A stretch of 64,000 nucleotides of DNA from positions 41,997 to 105,996 of the forward strand of contig JAQBYJ010000004.1 of NCBI GenBank assembly GCA_027622555.1. Reading direction: 5' to 3'. The translations under genes and the position numbers were made by a program. This DNA comes from Verrucomicrobiota bacterium (GTDB lineage: Bacteria; Verrucomicrobiota; Verrucomicrobiia; Opitutales; UBA2995). The stretch's first letter is position 1; each line of letters opens with the position of its first letter. The notes beneath the pieces were generated by a model. It had not been told where the DNA came from and made no database searches. It saw nothing but the letters and a program-made list of their open reading frames with translations. This document shows positions 1 to 8,767 of the stretch, piece after piece.

Positions 1-197
1 TGGGCAAAAAAGACAGGCAAGGTTGATATTGTTATTATGCGCTGCTTTCTTGTGGTCATGTCGCTTTCAAGGGCAAAATTCGCGAATCATGTGTGGAAAC
101 TTATAGCTTCTTCATCTTTTCGAGGTTAACCCGCCGTCGCATTGAAACACTATGTCGAGGCAAGCTAGGCCCGGCACCTTTTCAGTTCCCATGTAAA

Positions 198-599
198 CTA
201 CTTTCTTGCATCGAGTGTTTTAACAGACCGATATTTTAGAATCCGTTCGTCTGCAGTGACCAAGGTCAACCCGTGTTCCCGGGCGGTAGCGACTAGAATG
301 CGGTCGGCGGGATCTTTGTGAAACGCTCCCGGCAGTTGATAGGCTCCCATAGCAGCCGCGTGCGACATTTCAAGCGAGCCGCATTGCAGGGCCTCAAGAG
401 AATCTTTGATCCAAGACTCCAATTTTCCGTCAAGCTCAAGCGATCCCGCGTCAACGAGTCTGGCAATCTCCAGGGAAGAAAGCGTGGCTACAAACAGGCC
501 CGTGTCTGTGTTTTCCAGGACCCGCCGTGCTTTGGGTCCTATTCGATCCGGCTCCACCTGGGACCACACCCAGACATGTGTGTCCAACAATAGATTCAT
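198..599 (-). CDS. VapC-like PIN-domain toxin ribonuclease
   Basis: Small PIN-domain protein (about 133 aa), the expected size for a type II toxin of the VapC family, which cleaves RNA using Mg2+ held by acidic residues. The visible acidic residues fit: Asp in the opening LLLDTH, Glu in SSLEIARL, Asp in KDPADRIL and Asp in TADERI. I chose the ATG at 599 because it overlaps the TGA stop of the upstream antitoxin gene in an ATGA junction, which implies translational coupling. An in-frame ATG at 614 would only add five residues inside the antitoxin gene. The PIN family is clear; toxicity is inferred from the pairing. Confidence 0.88.
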   Translation of the reverse strand: MNLLLDTHVWVWSQVEPDRIGPKARRVLENTDTGLFVATLSSLEIARLVDAGSLELDGKLESWIKDSLEALQCGSLEMSHAAAMGAYQLPGAFHKDPADRILVATAREHGLTLVTADERILKYRSVKTLDARK

Positions 600-829
600 A
601 TCGAAGATTCCCACTCCGAATCGAAATCACTGTGGACGATGTCGCCCTTGATCCGCATGCGCGACTTGAGAGCCCCGAACTTGCGCGGAGGCGGATTGTC
701 ATAAACCGGCTCGATCCGGGCCAACGGATGCCCGCGACGTGTAACTAGGACCGGTTCGCGGGTCCGCTGAGCTTCCTTTAAAATCGCAATACACCGGGCC
801 TTAAACTCTGAAATCAAAATCGTCTTCAT
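596..829 (-). CDS. Phd/YefM-like antitoxin
   Basis: A 77-aa protein directly upstream of the PIN toxin. The N-terminus (MKTILISEFKARC) and the central VTRRGHPLARIEPV segment fit the Phd/YefM antitoxin fold: a DNA-binding N-terminal half and a C-terminal tail that wraps the toxin. The tail is acidic (DIVHSDFDSEWESSI), as expected for toxin neutralisation. The stop overlaps the toxin start by 4 nt. Such antitoxins usually repress their own operon, so an operator is expected just upstream of 829, but I could not pick one out. Confidence 0.85.
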   Translation of the reverse strand: MKTILISEFKARCIAILKEAQRTREPVLVTRRGHPLARIEPVYDNPPPRKFGALKSRMRIKGDIVHSDFDSEWESSI

Positions 830-1031
830 ACAAAATTGTCAACTAGGTCCAGTGACTTGGTCAAGTCCTAAAACGCAGCCAAAAGAGTAGCCATTTGGCG
901 AAGCCGAATATCGGTACTCCCTTGGCGTGAGACTTCATGATTCTTCATTTTCCGTTGGTTCTTATCGGCCCGACCAACCCTGACACGCTAGGTAAATATG
1001 AAATATGAACATTGACCCTATTATTGTTCCC

Positions 1032-1406
1032 CTAGTAGCCATTTTGCTGAAAAAACTCCGGCAGTAGAACCGAGTCGTTCAGTATCGGGTTATGTATAAA
1101 CGAACTACTATTGATATAATTACCTGAAGTCGACGGTCTGATCCCGCTCATAATGGCCGACCTTGAAGGACCGCAAGCCGGGGCCGCGCAATGCGCATTG
1201 GTAAAAAGCATGCCTTGAGAAGCCAGCTTCTCCATGTGAGGCGTTTTGGCCTGGGGGTTGCCTTTCAGCATCCCCGTCCAGTCATTCAAATCATCGATCG
1301 CGATGAAGAGGATGTTGGGTTTTCCGTCATTGGCACTGCTTAAGGCACAGCCCAGTAAAACGGACAGAAGTAGTGAGATGGTTGGTTTCATATATTTTAT
1401 CATCAT
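1032..1406 (-). pseudogene. Truncated sulfatase (N-terminal third only)
   Basis: The reading frame encodes a signal peptide, the first metal-binding Asp pair (FIAIDDLNDW) and the sulfatase signature C-G-P-S-R at residues 78-82, whose Cys would become formylglycine. It stops at residue 124, right after the FFQQNGY segment. Intact family members run to about 470 aa, as in the related sulfatase at 18056-19477, which shares the LFIAIDDLNDWTG block. No continuation was found in the roughly 200 bp downstream. The C-terminal metal ligands are missing, so it cannot be an active sulfatase; I read it as a deletion remnant. Confidence 0.8.
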
Positions 1407-1435
1407 CTGGTATTACTATTAATTCTAATCGGTCA

Positions 1436-1510
1436 GCTCGGCGATCTGACCCTACCCTTCAACTTTTTATATTCCAACGATGGTAGGGCGCTATCGCCGA
1501 GAGCGCCGCT
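1436..1510. repeat. Palindromic GGTAGGG/CCCTACC repeat, rearranged copy
   Basis: Contains CCCTACCC at 1450-1457 and TGGTAGGG at 1481-1488, with a short hairpin (GGCGCT/AGCGCC) after the second. The same words bound the elements at 3168-3229 and 5702-5772, but here they face outward, as if two half-elements were joined. It lies directly downstream of the first DMFase-like gene. Confidence 0.55.
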
Positions 1511-1531
1511 ATGGTTTGCCAGAGATTAGGC

Positions 1532-3133
1532 TTAAGATTTAGAACGAATCATGCGTTGGAAGAGGTTGTGAGTAATTTGCTGGACGCGGGGATCGACTCC
1601 TTGTTGAGCGACTCCATGCCTGACCGGAGTTTTGTGACCCGGAGGGCTGGATAAACCATTGGCCCACCAGATGGTGGCGGCATTAAACACGATATTACCT
1701 TTGGGGCCGTCGTAGATCGTGGCGGTGTAATGGCCCGGATTTTTGCCGTTGATCAAGGTCTCGCCTTCAGCAACGACCTGCATCCCGGGCAGGTCCATCA
1801 TCGGGGCGCCGTGCCATTCCCAGCCGACCAAGCCTTTGATAGAATCTCCCTTCTTCATGCCGGACCCTTTAAAGAGCCAATGGTCCGGCAGAGTACAGGT
1901 CCAATCGCCGGCTCCCCTGACCGGAGGAGTCGTCCGATTTCCCATCAATAAAGCACCATCCGGCCCCATGACGGGTTCGAAGCCGTCCTGATTGACGTTT
2001 CGCCTTGCGTCTCCGCTTCCATATTCGGGCGGAAAGAACCAGCCTTCCCGACGAGTGACGCGGTTCGGCGTACCGTTTCCGGAAGGCAGCAGGGGAACAA
2101 CACAGAGAACGGCATTGGCACTCAGAAAGGCGAGGTTCACCCCTTCATCACGTGCTTTTAGAACGTTGTCGTACATCTGCAAGGACCAGTACTCATCGTG
2201 ACCCACTGAAATGAATCCTTTGGTGCGCAGCAAGCTAGCGGGATCGGCATGGGTGTCGATATTTGAAATGTAGGAAACATCGTAGCCATGTTGCTCCAGC
2301 CAAAAGGCCAAGGGAAATTCCCAGGGCCGGTATTCACCGGAACCCACGGATGCTTTGATCCGATTAACGGGGTGGGTGAACAAGGCATAAGGACGATCGA
2401 AGCTCACGGATCCACTGGGCACGCTGGTAGTGGATCGTCCTTCATGTGCTGAATAAATCGAAAAATCAGTCGGCCACCGGTTGTAAGCGGACCAGGTCAG
2501 ATCGCTGCATTGAAACAGCAGATCGCAGGGACGATCATCGCGCACGATGAAGATAACGTAGCTTTGGATTCCACTGAACTCTCCTGTCAGTTTCCCCAGG
2601 TAAACACCGCTCAACCACTCGTCGGGTATGGTCAATTCCACCGAGGGTTCCCACTGGCATTCGTGCAAGTAGTTTTCGCCGACGGGTGGCACCGGTTGCG
2701 GGGCGCCTTTGAGTGAGTCGTATCGTCTGACCAGCCGAGCTCCATCTCCGTTGTAGTAACCGGTGCGAAAGATCTCCAAATTGAACTCGGTCTCCGGATC
2801 CGTGCTCACCATAATCTGCAACTTCTCACCCGCCCGGACGCTGTTGGCCGAGCAGTAGCCTTCAATCCAAGGGCAGCGTCCGCTGGTCACGTTGCTTCTT
2901 CCTATGGTGGGGTCGGTAAGGGTATTGGTGAGCAACCAGTCGCGCGTTCCGGGTTTGGCGTTCTCGAGTTGTATCAAGTTTCGTCCTGCCTGTCCTGAGC
3001 TTGGCGAAGGCGATTGCCCAAATATATTAGGAACACCAATCGCGCTTGTGGCAAGGCCCAGGCCTGCGGCGGCCGCCCCTTTGAGTAGATCACGGCGATG
3101 GATGCCGCGTTTGGGTTTGTGTGATTCGTTCAT
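1532..3133 (-). CDS. Tat-exported N,N-dimethylformamidase-beta-like protein
   Basis: A 533-aa protein with a Tat signal: twin arginines at residues 13-14 followed by DLLKGAAAAG and a hydrophobic stretch ending near FGQ at residue 40. The body resembles the large-subunit C-terminal domain of N,N-dimethylformamidase, including a GHDEYWS motif at residues 311-317, which the paralogue at 3316-5667 has as GHSEYWS. True DMFase hydrolyses an amide with a mononuclear iron site. Verrucomicrobial and planctomycete homologues are common but uncharacterised, so the substrate is unknown. The first 40 residues are nearly identical to those of the paralogue, while the remainder is much more divergent. Confidence 0.75.
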   Translation of the reverse strand: MNESHKPKRGIHRRDLLKGAAAAGLGLATSAIGVPNIFGQSPSPSSGQAGRNLIQLENAKPGTRDWLLTNTLTDPTIGRSNVTSGRCPWIEGYCSANSVRAGEKLQIMVSTDPETEFNLEIFRTGYYNGDGARLVRRYDSLKGAPQPVPPVGENYLHECQWEPSVELTIPDEWLSGVYLGKLTGEFSGIQSYVIFIVRDDRPCDLLFQCSDLTWSAYNRWPTDFSIYSAHEGRSTTSVPSGSVSFDRPYALFTHPVNRIKASVGSGEYRPWEFPLAFWLEQHGYDVSYISNIDTHADPASLLRTKGFISVGHDEYWSLQMYDNVLKARDEGVNLAFLSANAVLCVVPLLPSGNGTPNRVTRREGWFFPPEYGSGDARRNVNQDGFEPVMGPDGALLMGNRTTPPVRGAGDWTCTLPDHWLFKGSGMKKGDSIKGLVGWEWHGAPMMDLPGMQVVAEGETLINGKNPGHYTATIYDGPKGNIVFNAATIWWANGLSSPPGHKTPVRHGVAQQGVDPRVQQITHNLFQRMIRSKS

Positions 3134-3167
3134 GTTTGTCTTGGGGTAAATCCTATATCAGCTAATT

Positions 3168-3229
3168 TGGTAGCCGAGCCGTCCGAATTTCATTGATCAA
3201 CGGCTCGATCGCCGTTTCGAGCCCTACCA
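3168..3229. repeat. Palindromic repeat between the paralogous DMFase-like genes
   Basis: Begins TGGTAG at 3168 and ends CCCTACCA at 3222-3229, with an internal GCCGTCCGAATTTCAT block that is also found in the copy at 5702-5772. The left arm is shorter than in that copy. It sits just upstream of the first DMFase-like gene, at the same place relative to the start codon as the other copy. Confidence 0.7.
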
Positions 3230-3315
3230 TTCGACGGCATACGCGCCTTTTGGTTGGGGTAAATTTTGTCGGGGCTAACTTGCCGCTGAAGGGATCTGAA
3301 AAATGGCATCGCATC

Positions 3316-5667
3316 CTATTCGCCTTTCCGCTTCACGCCAAAGTGGTGCAGCACGTTCCTGACAAGCATGCTCATTTTCTCGTCGTGGTAGAGACCCCAC
3401 GCCGTTGCGATCGAACCGGTATGGAAGACGCGTCCCCCTTCGGGGCGCTCCCAGTAAATGATTTCGGCAATGGTCTCCTCACCGCCGACTCGGGGTTGGT
3501 GACTCTCAGCGTTGAAATCGAGGACTTTGCGCGACGCCTGGCTACTGGCGATAGTTATGATGCCTTCGGGTTCGACCAGTCCCTTGATGACCGGATCCGC
3601 TGTGGCTCGCTGCAAAGTCGATAGGCGCACATCAAACTCGTGGCCTACGGCTCCCATATCTTCGCTGATAAACCCAAAGGTATCTCCCTGCTTCAGCTCA
3701 ATCTTGTGCGGCTGGTTGAACAGAAAATGATCCGACTGCTCCACCCGGTAGGGTTGAAACGCGCCGCCCCACCCAATACAGGTTAGCCCCACATTTTTCC
3801 AGGCAGGATAACCACAGAAGCGCATCAGGCTGCCGAGCTTGAAATCGTGACTGTGATAAAGTTCCCCCACCTGAGCGTTGGCACGTCCACCAATTCCGGT
3901 TCCATATTTGCGGCATTCCATCACCTCGCCGGTGTCATCAAAACTGACCCTCCAGAACATGGTGTTTCCCGACATCACCAGGGCCGCACCACCGGACTTC
4001 AGGTACTTGTCGAGTCCATCATAAGCGGGGGCCGACCAGTACTCACTGTGCCCATTGAGACACACGGCCTGGTATCCTTCGAGAACCTCCGGGTTTCGAT
4101 CAAGATCGTGGTCAGTGATGACATCGTAGTCGTAGCCGTGCTTGTCCAGCCAGAGATGCAGGAAACGCTCCCCGCGGAGTAAGTGGCTGTATGAATCATT
4201 AATATAGGTTTTGTTTGGGCCAGCTGCCGGCCACGGTAAATTCAATCCAATTTTGTAGGTCGGTTGCCCAGCGCGGTGATCCCGGTAACAACTGTAGGTT
4301 GCTGCGTCCGGGTGACTGCTTTCCAGACCTCCCGTACCCAGGCGAGTCAACTCCGGTCCATGATTGACCGGGAACGGAGCCGAGTTGTAAGCCAGCCAGG
4401 TATTCGACGAGACAAGCACCAAAAGCGGCGCTTTGGGCCGCGATTCGGGGCGCCGCACGATGAAGGTGGTGAAGTAGCGCATGGACTTGCCATCCACCTC
4501 GAAATCAAACCGTCCCGCGTAGACTCCGGATTTGGCGTCGGCGGGAATCTTGAAGCGATGGCTCACGTCCCAGTGAGCATTGTACAGTTCGTCGGAGGCC
4601 AATCGCAGCCCGTGGCCGCGTTTCGGATCTTGAGTTGGATCGTAGGACGTGGCGTGGCGACCAATCGCCGAGGCATCAAAGCTGGGGCCGCCAATCATCC
4701 AGGTACCCAGGTTAATGATCTGACCGTGGCGGCCGTCCGCACTCGCATCGGTGACCCGAGTGCCACGCTCTTCAGTGAAGGGCCAGCAAGCTAACACGGA
4801 ATCATCCTTGGGAGCTGTCAGTCCTTGATCGGCGAATAGTTGTTGAATCTGCTCTTCGTTCAGCGCCTCGTCATAGATCACACACATGGCGAGATCGCCG
4901 TCGTAGAAATTCGAGGTCTTGCCTTGGTTACCAAAAGCGCCCAACCGAAGCGCAGTCTGCCCCGGTCTGACGACTCCGGTGAATAAGAACTCTTCCGCCA
5001 GCTTGCCGTCGACGTAGATGCGTTTTGTCTTTCCATCCCAACTGGCCACAACGTGATGCCAATTCTGAACGCTGATAAGCCCCCGCTCGGTTTGATGAAG
5101 CGACGCGGGATCGTGTTTCCCACCCGACCCTGTCATGAAAGCGATGCGGCCCTCGTTGAGAAACAGTCCGATACCACTGCGCTCGGGAAAGTCGTGCTGA
5201 GTAATCAGTCCCTGCCATCCCTCCAGGCTGAACGGACGGATCCAGCCTTCCAAGGTTAGCTCAGTCAGCCGTCTCTCATCGGGCAGCCCCTTGGCCACAT
5301 GCACGTATGACCCGGGATGGATGGGCTGAGATTTGGGATTCTCGACCTGCACCCTTTCAAGAACGGGATCATCGTCTCGATTCTCCGGCTCCGGCCCCAG
5401 TTGCACGACGGATAGGTCATAGGGAACGCTGCTGCTGACTCGGAATTCGATTTCCTCACCCGCAACAATGCTCTTCTGGGCGTAGGCATGTAAACCGGGC
5501 AGGTCCACCGGCCAATGTACGGGAATTGTCGACCCCTTCTCACTCCCTTGCCCAAAGGCTTTAGGAATGCCGATCGCGCCCGTGGCAAGACCCAGGCTGG
5601 CGGCAGCCGCCCCTTTGAGTAGATCACGGCGATGGATGCCGCGCTTGGGGTTGTGTGATTCGTTCAT
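3316..5667 (-). CDS. Tat-exported DMFase-beta-like protein with LamG/concanavalin-like domain
   Basis: A 783-aa protein. The start at 5667 (MNESHNPKRG) was chosen over an in-frame upstream ATG at 5721 because it matches the paralogue's start and puts the Tat motif (RR at residues 13-14) where it should be. Residues about 130-290 look like a LamG/concanavalin-type domain (LTLEGWIRPF, NWHHVVASWDG, IYVDGKL), absent from the shorter paralogue. The C-terminal half is the dimethylformamidase-large-subunit-like domain, with GHSEYWS at residues 539-545. The lectin-like insertion suggests binding to a surface glycan or polymer. The enzymatic substrate is unknown. It appears to come from a duplication of the neighbouring gene followed by domain gain or loss. 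Confidence 0.78.
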   Translation of the reverse strand: MNESHNPKRGIHRRDLLKGAAAASLGLATGAIGIPKAFGQGSEKGSTIPVHWPVDLPGLHAYAQKSIVAGEEIEFRVSSSVPYDLSVVQLGPEPENRDDDPVLERVQVENPKSQPIHPGSYVHVAKGLPDERRLTELTLEGWIRPFSLEGWQGLITQHDFPERSGIGLFLNEGRIAFMTGSGGKHDPASLHQTERGLISVQNWHHVVASWDGKTKRIYVDGKLAEEFLFTGVVRPGQTALRLGAFGNQGKTSNFYDGDLAMCVIYDEALNEEQIQQLFADQGLTAPKDDSVLACWPFTEERGTRVTDASADGRHGQIINLGTWMIGGPSFDASAIGRHATSYDPTQDPKRGHGLRLASDELYNAHWDVSHRFKIPADAKSGVYAGRFDFEVDGKSMRYFTTFIVRRPESRPKAPLLVLVSSNTWLAYNSAPFPVNHGPELTRLGTGGLESSHPDAATYSCYRDHRAGQPTYKIGLNLPWPAAGPNKTYINDSYSHLLRGERFLHLWLDKHGYDYDVITDHDLDRNPEVLEGYQAVCLNGHSEYWSAPAYDGLDKYLKSGGAALVMSGNTMFWRVSFDDTGEVMECRKYGTGIGGRANAQVGELYHSHDFKLGSLMRFCGYPAWKNVGLTCIGWGGAFQPYRVEQSDHFLFNQPHKIELKQGDTFGFISEDMGAVGHEFDVRLSTLQRATADPVIKGLVEPEGIITIASSQASRKVLDFNAESHQPRVGGEETIAEIIYWERPEGGRVFHTGSIATAWGLYHDEKMSMLVRNVLHHFGVKRKGE

Positions 5668-5701
5668 GCTTATTTCGGGGTAAGTTCTATATCTGCAACT
5701 T

Positions 5702-5772
5702 TGGTAGGGACGGATCGCCAAGCCGTCCGAATTTCATCGACCAACGGCTCGCTCGGCGATCGAGCCCTACCA
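5702..5772. repeat. REPIN-like palindrome TGGTAGGG...CCCTACCA
   Basis: A 71-bp element with exact 8-bp inverted ends (5702-5709 and 5765-5772). The similarity continues inward: both arms, read in the same direction, have GATCGCC three bases after the end word. It is the best preserved of the copies around the two DMFase-like genes. Confidence 0.75.
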
Positions 5773-5850
5773 TTCGAGGGCATACACGCCTTATTATTAG
5801 GTAATTTGCGTTAGTTTTCCAAGAGTCCATATTTGTGTTCCAGCCTGCGG

Positions 5851-8112
5851 CTACCGTGCCTGCGATAAGTAGGCGACGATGTCTGCAAGATCGTCAGGAC
5901 TTAAAAGGGCATCAAACACCTCAGGCATGAGGGATGTATTTGAATACTGAGCTTCAATAATATCCGCGGTCTGTATGGTAACTTCCGCTCCCGGTGCAGC
6001 AGAGAGGACCATGGTTTCCTCGGTTTCATCCGTAATAATACCGGAGAATTCACCCTCCTTGGTGCGGACGTGCACCCTCTCGTAATAACGAACGATGGAA
6101 GAACTTGGAAAAACAATGGCTTCCAATAGATCCCACTTGCCCCGCATGGCGCCAATGTTTGTTAGATCCGGACCAAAATGCAGTCCTTGATCACCCATTC
6201 TGTGACAGGTGATGCACAGCGACTTGGAGGCATCGGCAAAGAGTTTCTCTCCACCCTTAGGATCTCCCTTTGTCTGACTGAAATGTGCTCTTAGCTCCCC
6301 CATGCGCGTATACTGATGAGCTACTTTGACAGGATCGGTGTCGACCGGATCGGCCTGGAGAATATCGGGCCGGACATTGGGATTGGGACCACTCTGGGCA
6401 ACCTCCGCCATGATTCGGAGTTGTTTCGCCAGGGGATGATTTTCGGAAACCTCTTCCGCGACACCCATTTCAAACAGCGCGTAGGTGATGGCGTGCTTTA
6501 GAAACGGATCGAGTTCACCGAGGCCTGCTTTCAGCAACGTGCTCATCGAGGAGCGGTCGCCGATTCTGCCCAGCGCCATGGCGGCCAGTCGGCGAATATG
6601 AGCATCCTCAGAAGTGATTGCCTTCTGTAGTGCCGGCACCGCAGCCTGATCTCGCCAAAGAGAAGCGCTTTGGATGGCCACCGAGCACTCGTCCGCACTG
6701 CCATGATTGATTCGCTCCCGTAAAACTTTGCGCGCCGCAGAGCCATCGATGCGATGGAGCGACCACAAGGCAGGCACGCCAGCCTTGGCCGTACGCAGTT
6801 CATCGATATTTTCTTCTCTGGCCAAAGCTTCGATGGCGCGGTTCACGACTACCGGTCGTTCATCGGAAAGGTAAGCGACGGAGGGCTGATCCCAATTCAG
6901 CTCATAGCCTCGCGGATCTTCCTGAACTACTGCATCTGTTTTTCGGATACGATAAATACCACCAAGGACATGCGGCTTGGCTACCTGCGAAGTCGGACAA
7001 CACATCATATACCAGCTTCCCGTATCTGCTACGAGCAAACTGCCGTCGGCATCTTCAATCACATCGGTCGGATGAAAATCCGTCTGATCGCCTTCGAGAA
7101 GCACCTCCGCTTCCGAAGCAAAGGTCGAACCGGAGCGACTCAACGGGTATCTGGATATCCTTCGCAGGTTAAAGTCGGCGCAAAGCAAGTCTCCTTTGAG
7201 CCCCAAGGCATTGTTCCTGGCCATGATTACTCCGGAAGGGGCCGCAGCTCCTGTATGCGTCATCACAGGCAAAAAATCTCCCGTTTGAGGATGACCCGAC
7301 AGGACAGCTGGGTTTTTCCTGCCATACACACCGCCGTAAACCGAATGCAATATACCGTCGCGCTGTCCGGGGTGAGTCGCCGGAAGAACGAAAAACGTTC
7401 CACTGAGAAAGCGCTCGCCCGTTTCACTGAATGCCAAGCCAACCGGGTTGTTCATACCGCCCGTCATGACGACTTCCAATTCACTGCCATCCGGTCGGGC
7501 TCGAAAGGCATGAGGCGCCTTTGACTGATGCACCTTACCATTTCCAAGGACAAAGTTCTGCTCATCATAAGCTCCCTTGGTCCAATAAAAATAGCCGTCC
7601 GGACCGAGGTAAGGACCATGCAAGTCATTAGCGCAGCGTTCTATGGTTCCGCTGTTAAACCAGGACACTCGTTCATCGGCTACATGGTCGCCATCGTTGT
7701 CGCTGAATTTCCATATATTTGGTGGGGCTCCTACATAAACGTCTCCTTTATAAACCAGAATGCCTTCCGGAAATGGTACCTCCTCGGCAAATACCGACGA
7801 CTCATCGAAGACCCCGTCGCCGTCGGTATCGACCAGGCGCAGAATGCGGTGGCTCGGTTCCGCCAGCTGAATCGGCCCCACTCGGGTGTCTCCGGAACTA
7901 TCCGTGACATACAAGCTGCCATCCTCATCGAAATACATATGGATGGGCCGATCGACGAGGGGTGGTGCTGCCGCTAGTTCGAGCGTGTAGCCGTCCGGCA
8001 GGGTAAAGTTGTGCGGAGGAAAGGAAACGGTCTCAGCGCCCATGGCTCTGAGTGAGAAATTAGTGCCCAACAGGGCCACTCCAATCGTGATAAGAAAGCG
8101 AACCAGGTTCAT
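5851..8112 (-). CDS. PVC-type membrane-bound dehydrogenase with HEAT repeats and C-terminal heme domain
   Basis: A 753-aa secreted protein (N-terminal hydrophobic signal, about 25 residues). Domains in order: a six-bladed beta-propeller resembling glucose/sorbosone dehydrogenase (blades such as ILRLVDTDGDGVFDE and GSLLVADTGSWYM, about residues 40-400), HEAT repeats (about 470-560), and a cytochrome-like domain with CITCH at residues 633-637 and a later Met in TSLMPEVFD. This architecture is the 'putative membrane-bound dehydrogenase / heme-binding domain' family, greatly expanded in Planctomycetota and Verrucomicrobiota. It is probably a periplasmic sugar oxidase passing electrons through the heme; the substrate is unknown. 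Downstream on the same strand are the DMFase-like genes, separated by about 180 bp. Confidence 0.9.
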   Translation of the reverse strand: MNLVRFLITIGVALLGTNFSLRAMGAETVSFPPHNFTLPDGYTLELAAAPPLVDRPIHMYFDEDGSLYVTDSSGDTRVGPIQLAEPSHRILRLVDTDGDGVFDESSVFAEEVPFPEGILVYKGDVYVGAPPNIWKFSDNDGDHVADERVSWFNSGTIERCANDLHGPYLGPDGYFYWTKGAYDEQNFVLGNGKVHQSKAPHAFRARPDGSELEVVMTGGMNNPVGLAFSETGERFLSGTFFVLPATHPGQRDGILHSVYGGVYGRKNPAVLSGHPQTGDFLPVMTHTGAAAPSGVIMARNNALGLKGDLLCADFNLRRISRYPLSRSGSTFASEAEVLLEGDQTDFHPTDVIEDADGSLLVADTGSWYMMCCPTSQVAKPHVLGGIYRIRKTDAVVQEDPRGYELNWDQPSVAYLSDERPVVVNRAIEALAREENIDELRTAKAGVPALWSLHRIDGSAARKVLRERINHGSADECSVAIQSASLWRDQAAVPALQKAITSEDAHIRRLAAMALGRIGDRSSMSTLLKAGLGELDPFLKHAITYALFEMGVAEEVSENHPLAKQLRIMAEVAQSGPNPNVRPDILQADPVDTDPVKVAHQYTRMGELRAHFSQTKGDPKGGEKLFADASKSLCITCHRMGDQGLHFGPDLTNIGAMRGKWDLLEAIVFPSSSIVRYYERVHVRTKEGEFSGIITDETEETMVLSAAPGAEVTIQTADIIEAQYSNTSLMPEVFDALLSPDDLADIVAYLSQAR

Positions 8113-8767
8113 GACAAAAAGAAGTTCTTAGAGTTGAAAAGAGGTAAACCCAAACGTTTCAAAAAACCGAGATGTGATGAAGAGCAAGGCGCAGTTCGCC
8201 AGCCCGCGCGGGAGCGTAGATTACTACGTGACCAAGCGGGTTGCGGGCTGGAACGCTGCTCTTCGCGCATGTCGGTTTTAGGCTTCATAAGCGCGTTTTT
8301 CTAAGGTCATTTTTTGTGCGGTTCGATAATTCACTATAAAATTTCGTAACAAGTTGTATTTTAATTCCTTAACTTGGCGCTTTTAAAGCCGTTTGAAACC
8401 TTGGGTAAACTGAAATCCATCATAGGGCGAAAGCGAAAAGACTAAACAACTGGCCAATCCCCGACCACTGTAAAATCGGCCTCGTAAAAAGAGGCGAAGC
8501 ACAGAATTGTAGGGATGGATTAAGTAATAGTTGCTTGTTTTGCTTTCGGCAATCAACAAGCAAAGGTATGCATAAAGGGTTAATTTATCGACAAATGCAT
8601 TCTTCCACCTAATTCGAGGGGACCTTCTTTGACCAGCTTGCGGCTGTGAGCCAATCCACAATTTGGTTCATTTGCATTATTATAGACCTCATGTGCATAT
8701 GATTGTGAATCGCGCCCGACCGAATTCTCTCAAAGATTAGAGGGAAATCATTGCGCACATCCCACTC
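8113..8767. other. Intergenic region with a long inverted repeat
   Basis: This 655-bp gap separates two divergent genes and should hold both promoters. Besides the inverted repeat at 8163-8279 it is AT-rich. A 92-codon open frame on the minus strand (8383-8661) has no recognisable motif and unusual composition; I did not call it. Confidence 0.6.
8163..8279. repeat. Long imperfect inverted repeat (about 117 bp)
   Basis: The left arm opens AAAACCGAGATG and continues through GAAGAGCA and CCAGCCCGC. The right arm read in reverse complement opens AAAACCGACATG and also continues through GAAGAGCA and CCAGCCCGC. The centre contains TAGATTACTACGTGACC. Arms are roughly 45 bp with several mismatches. 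It could be a REPIN-type element or a small MITE. Confidence 0.7.

Noticed and set aside
1..197. Possible gene or repeat at the left edge
   Set aside because: No open frame with family features and no clear inverted repeat in this short stretch.
6754..7524. A 256-codon plus-strand frame inside the heme dehydrogenase gene
   Set aside because: Antisense to a clearly conserved multidomain gene; its translation has no recognisable features.
8383..8661. A 92-codon minus-strand open frame in the 8.1-8.8 kb gap
   Set aside because: No recognisable domain, cysteine- and arginine-rich composition unlike neighbours, and no ribosome binding site; more likely chance.
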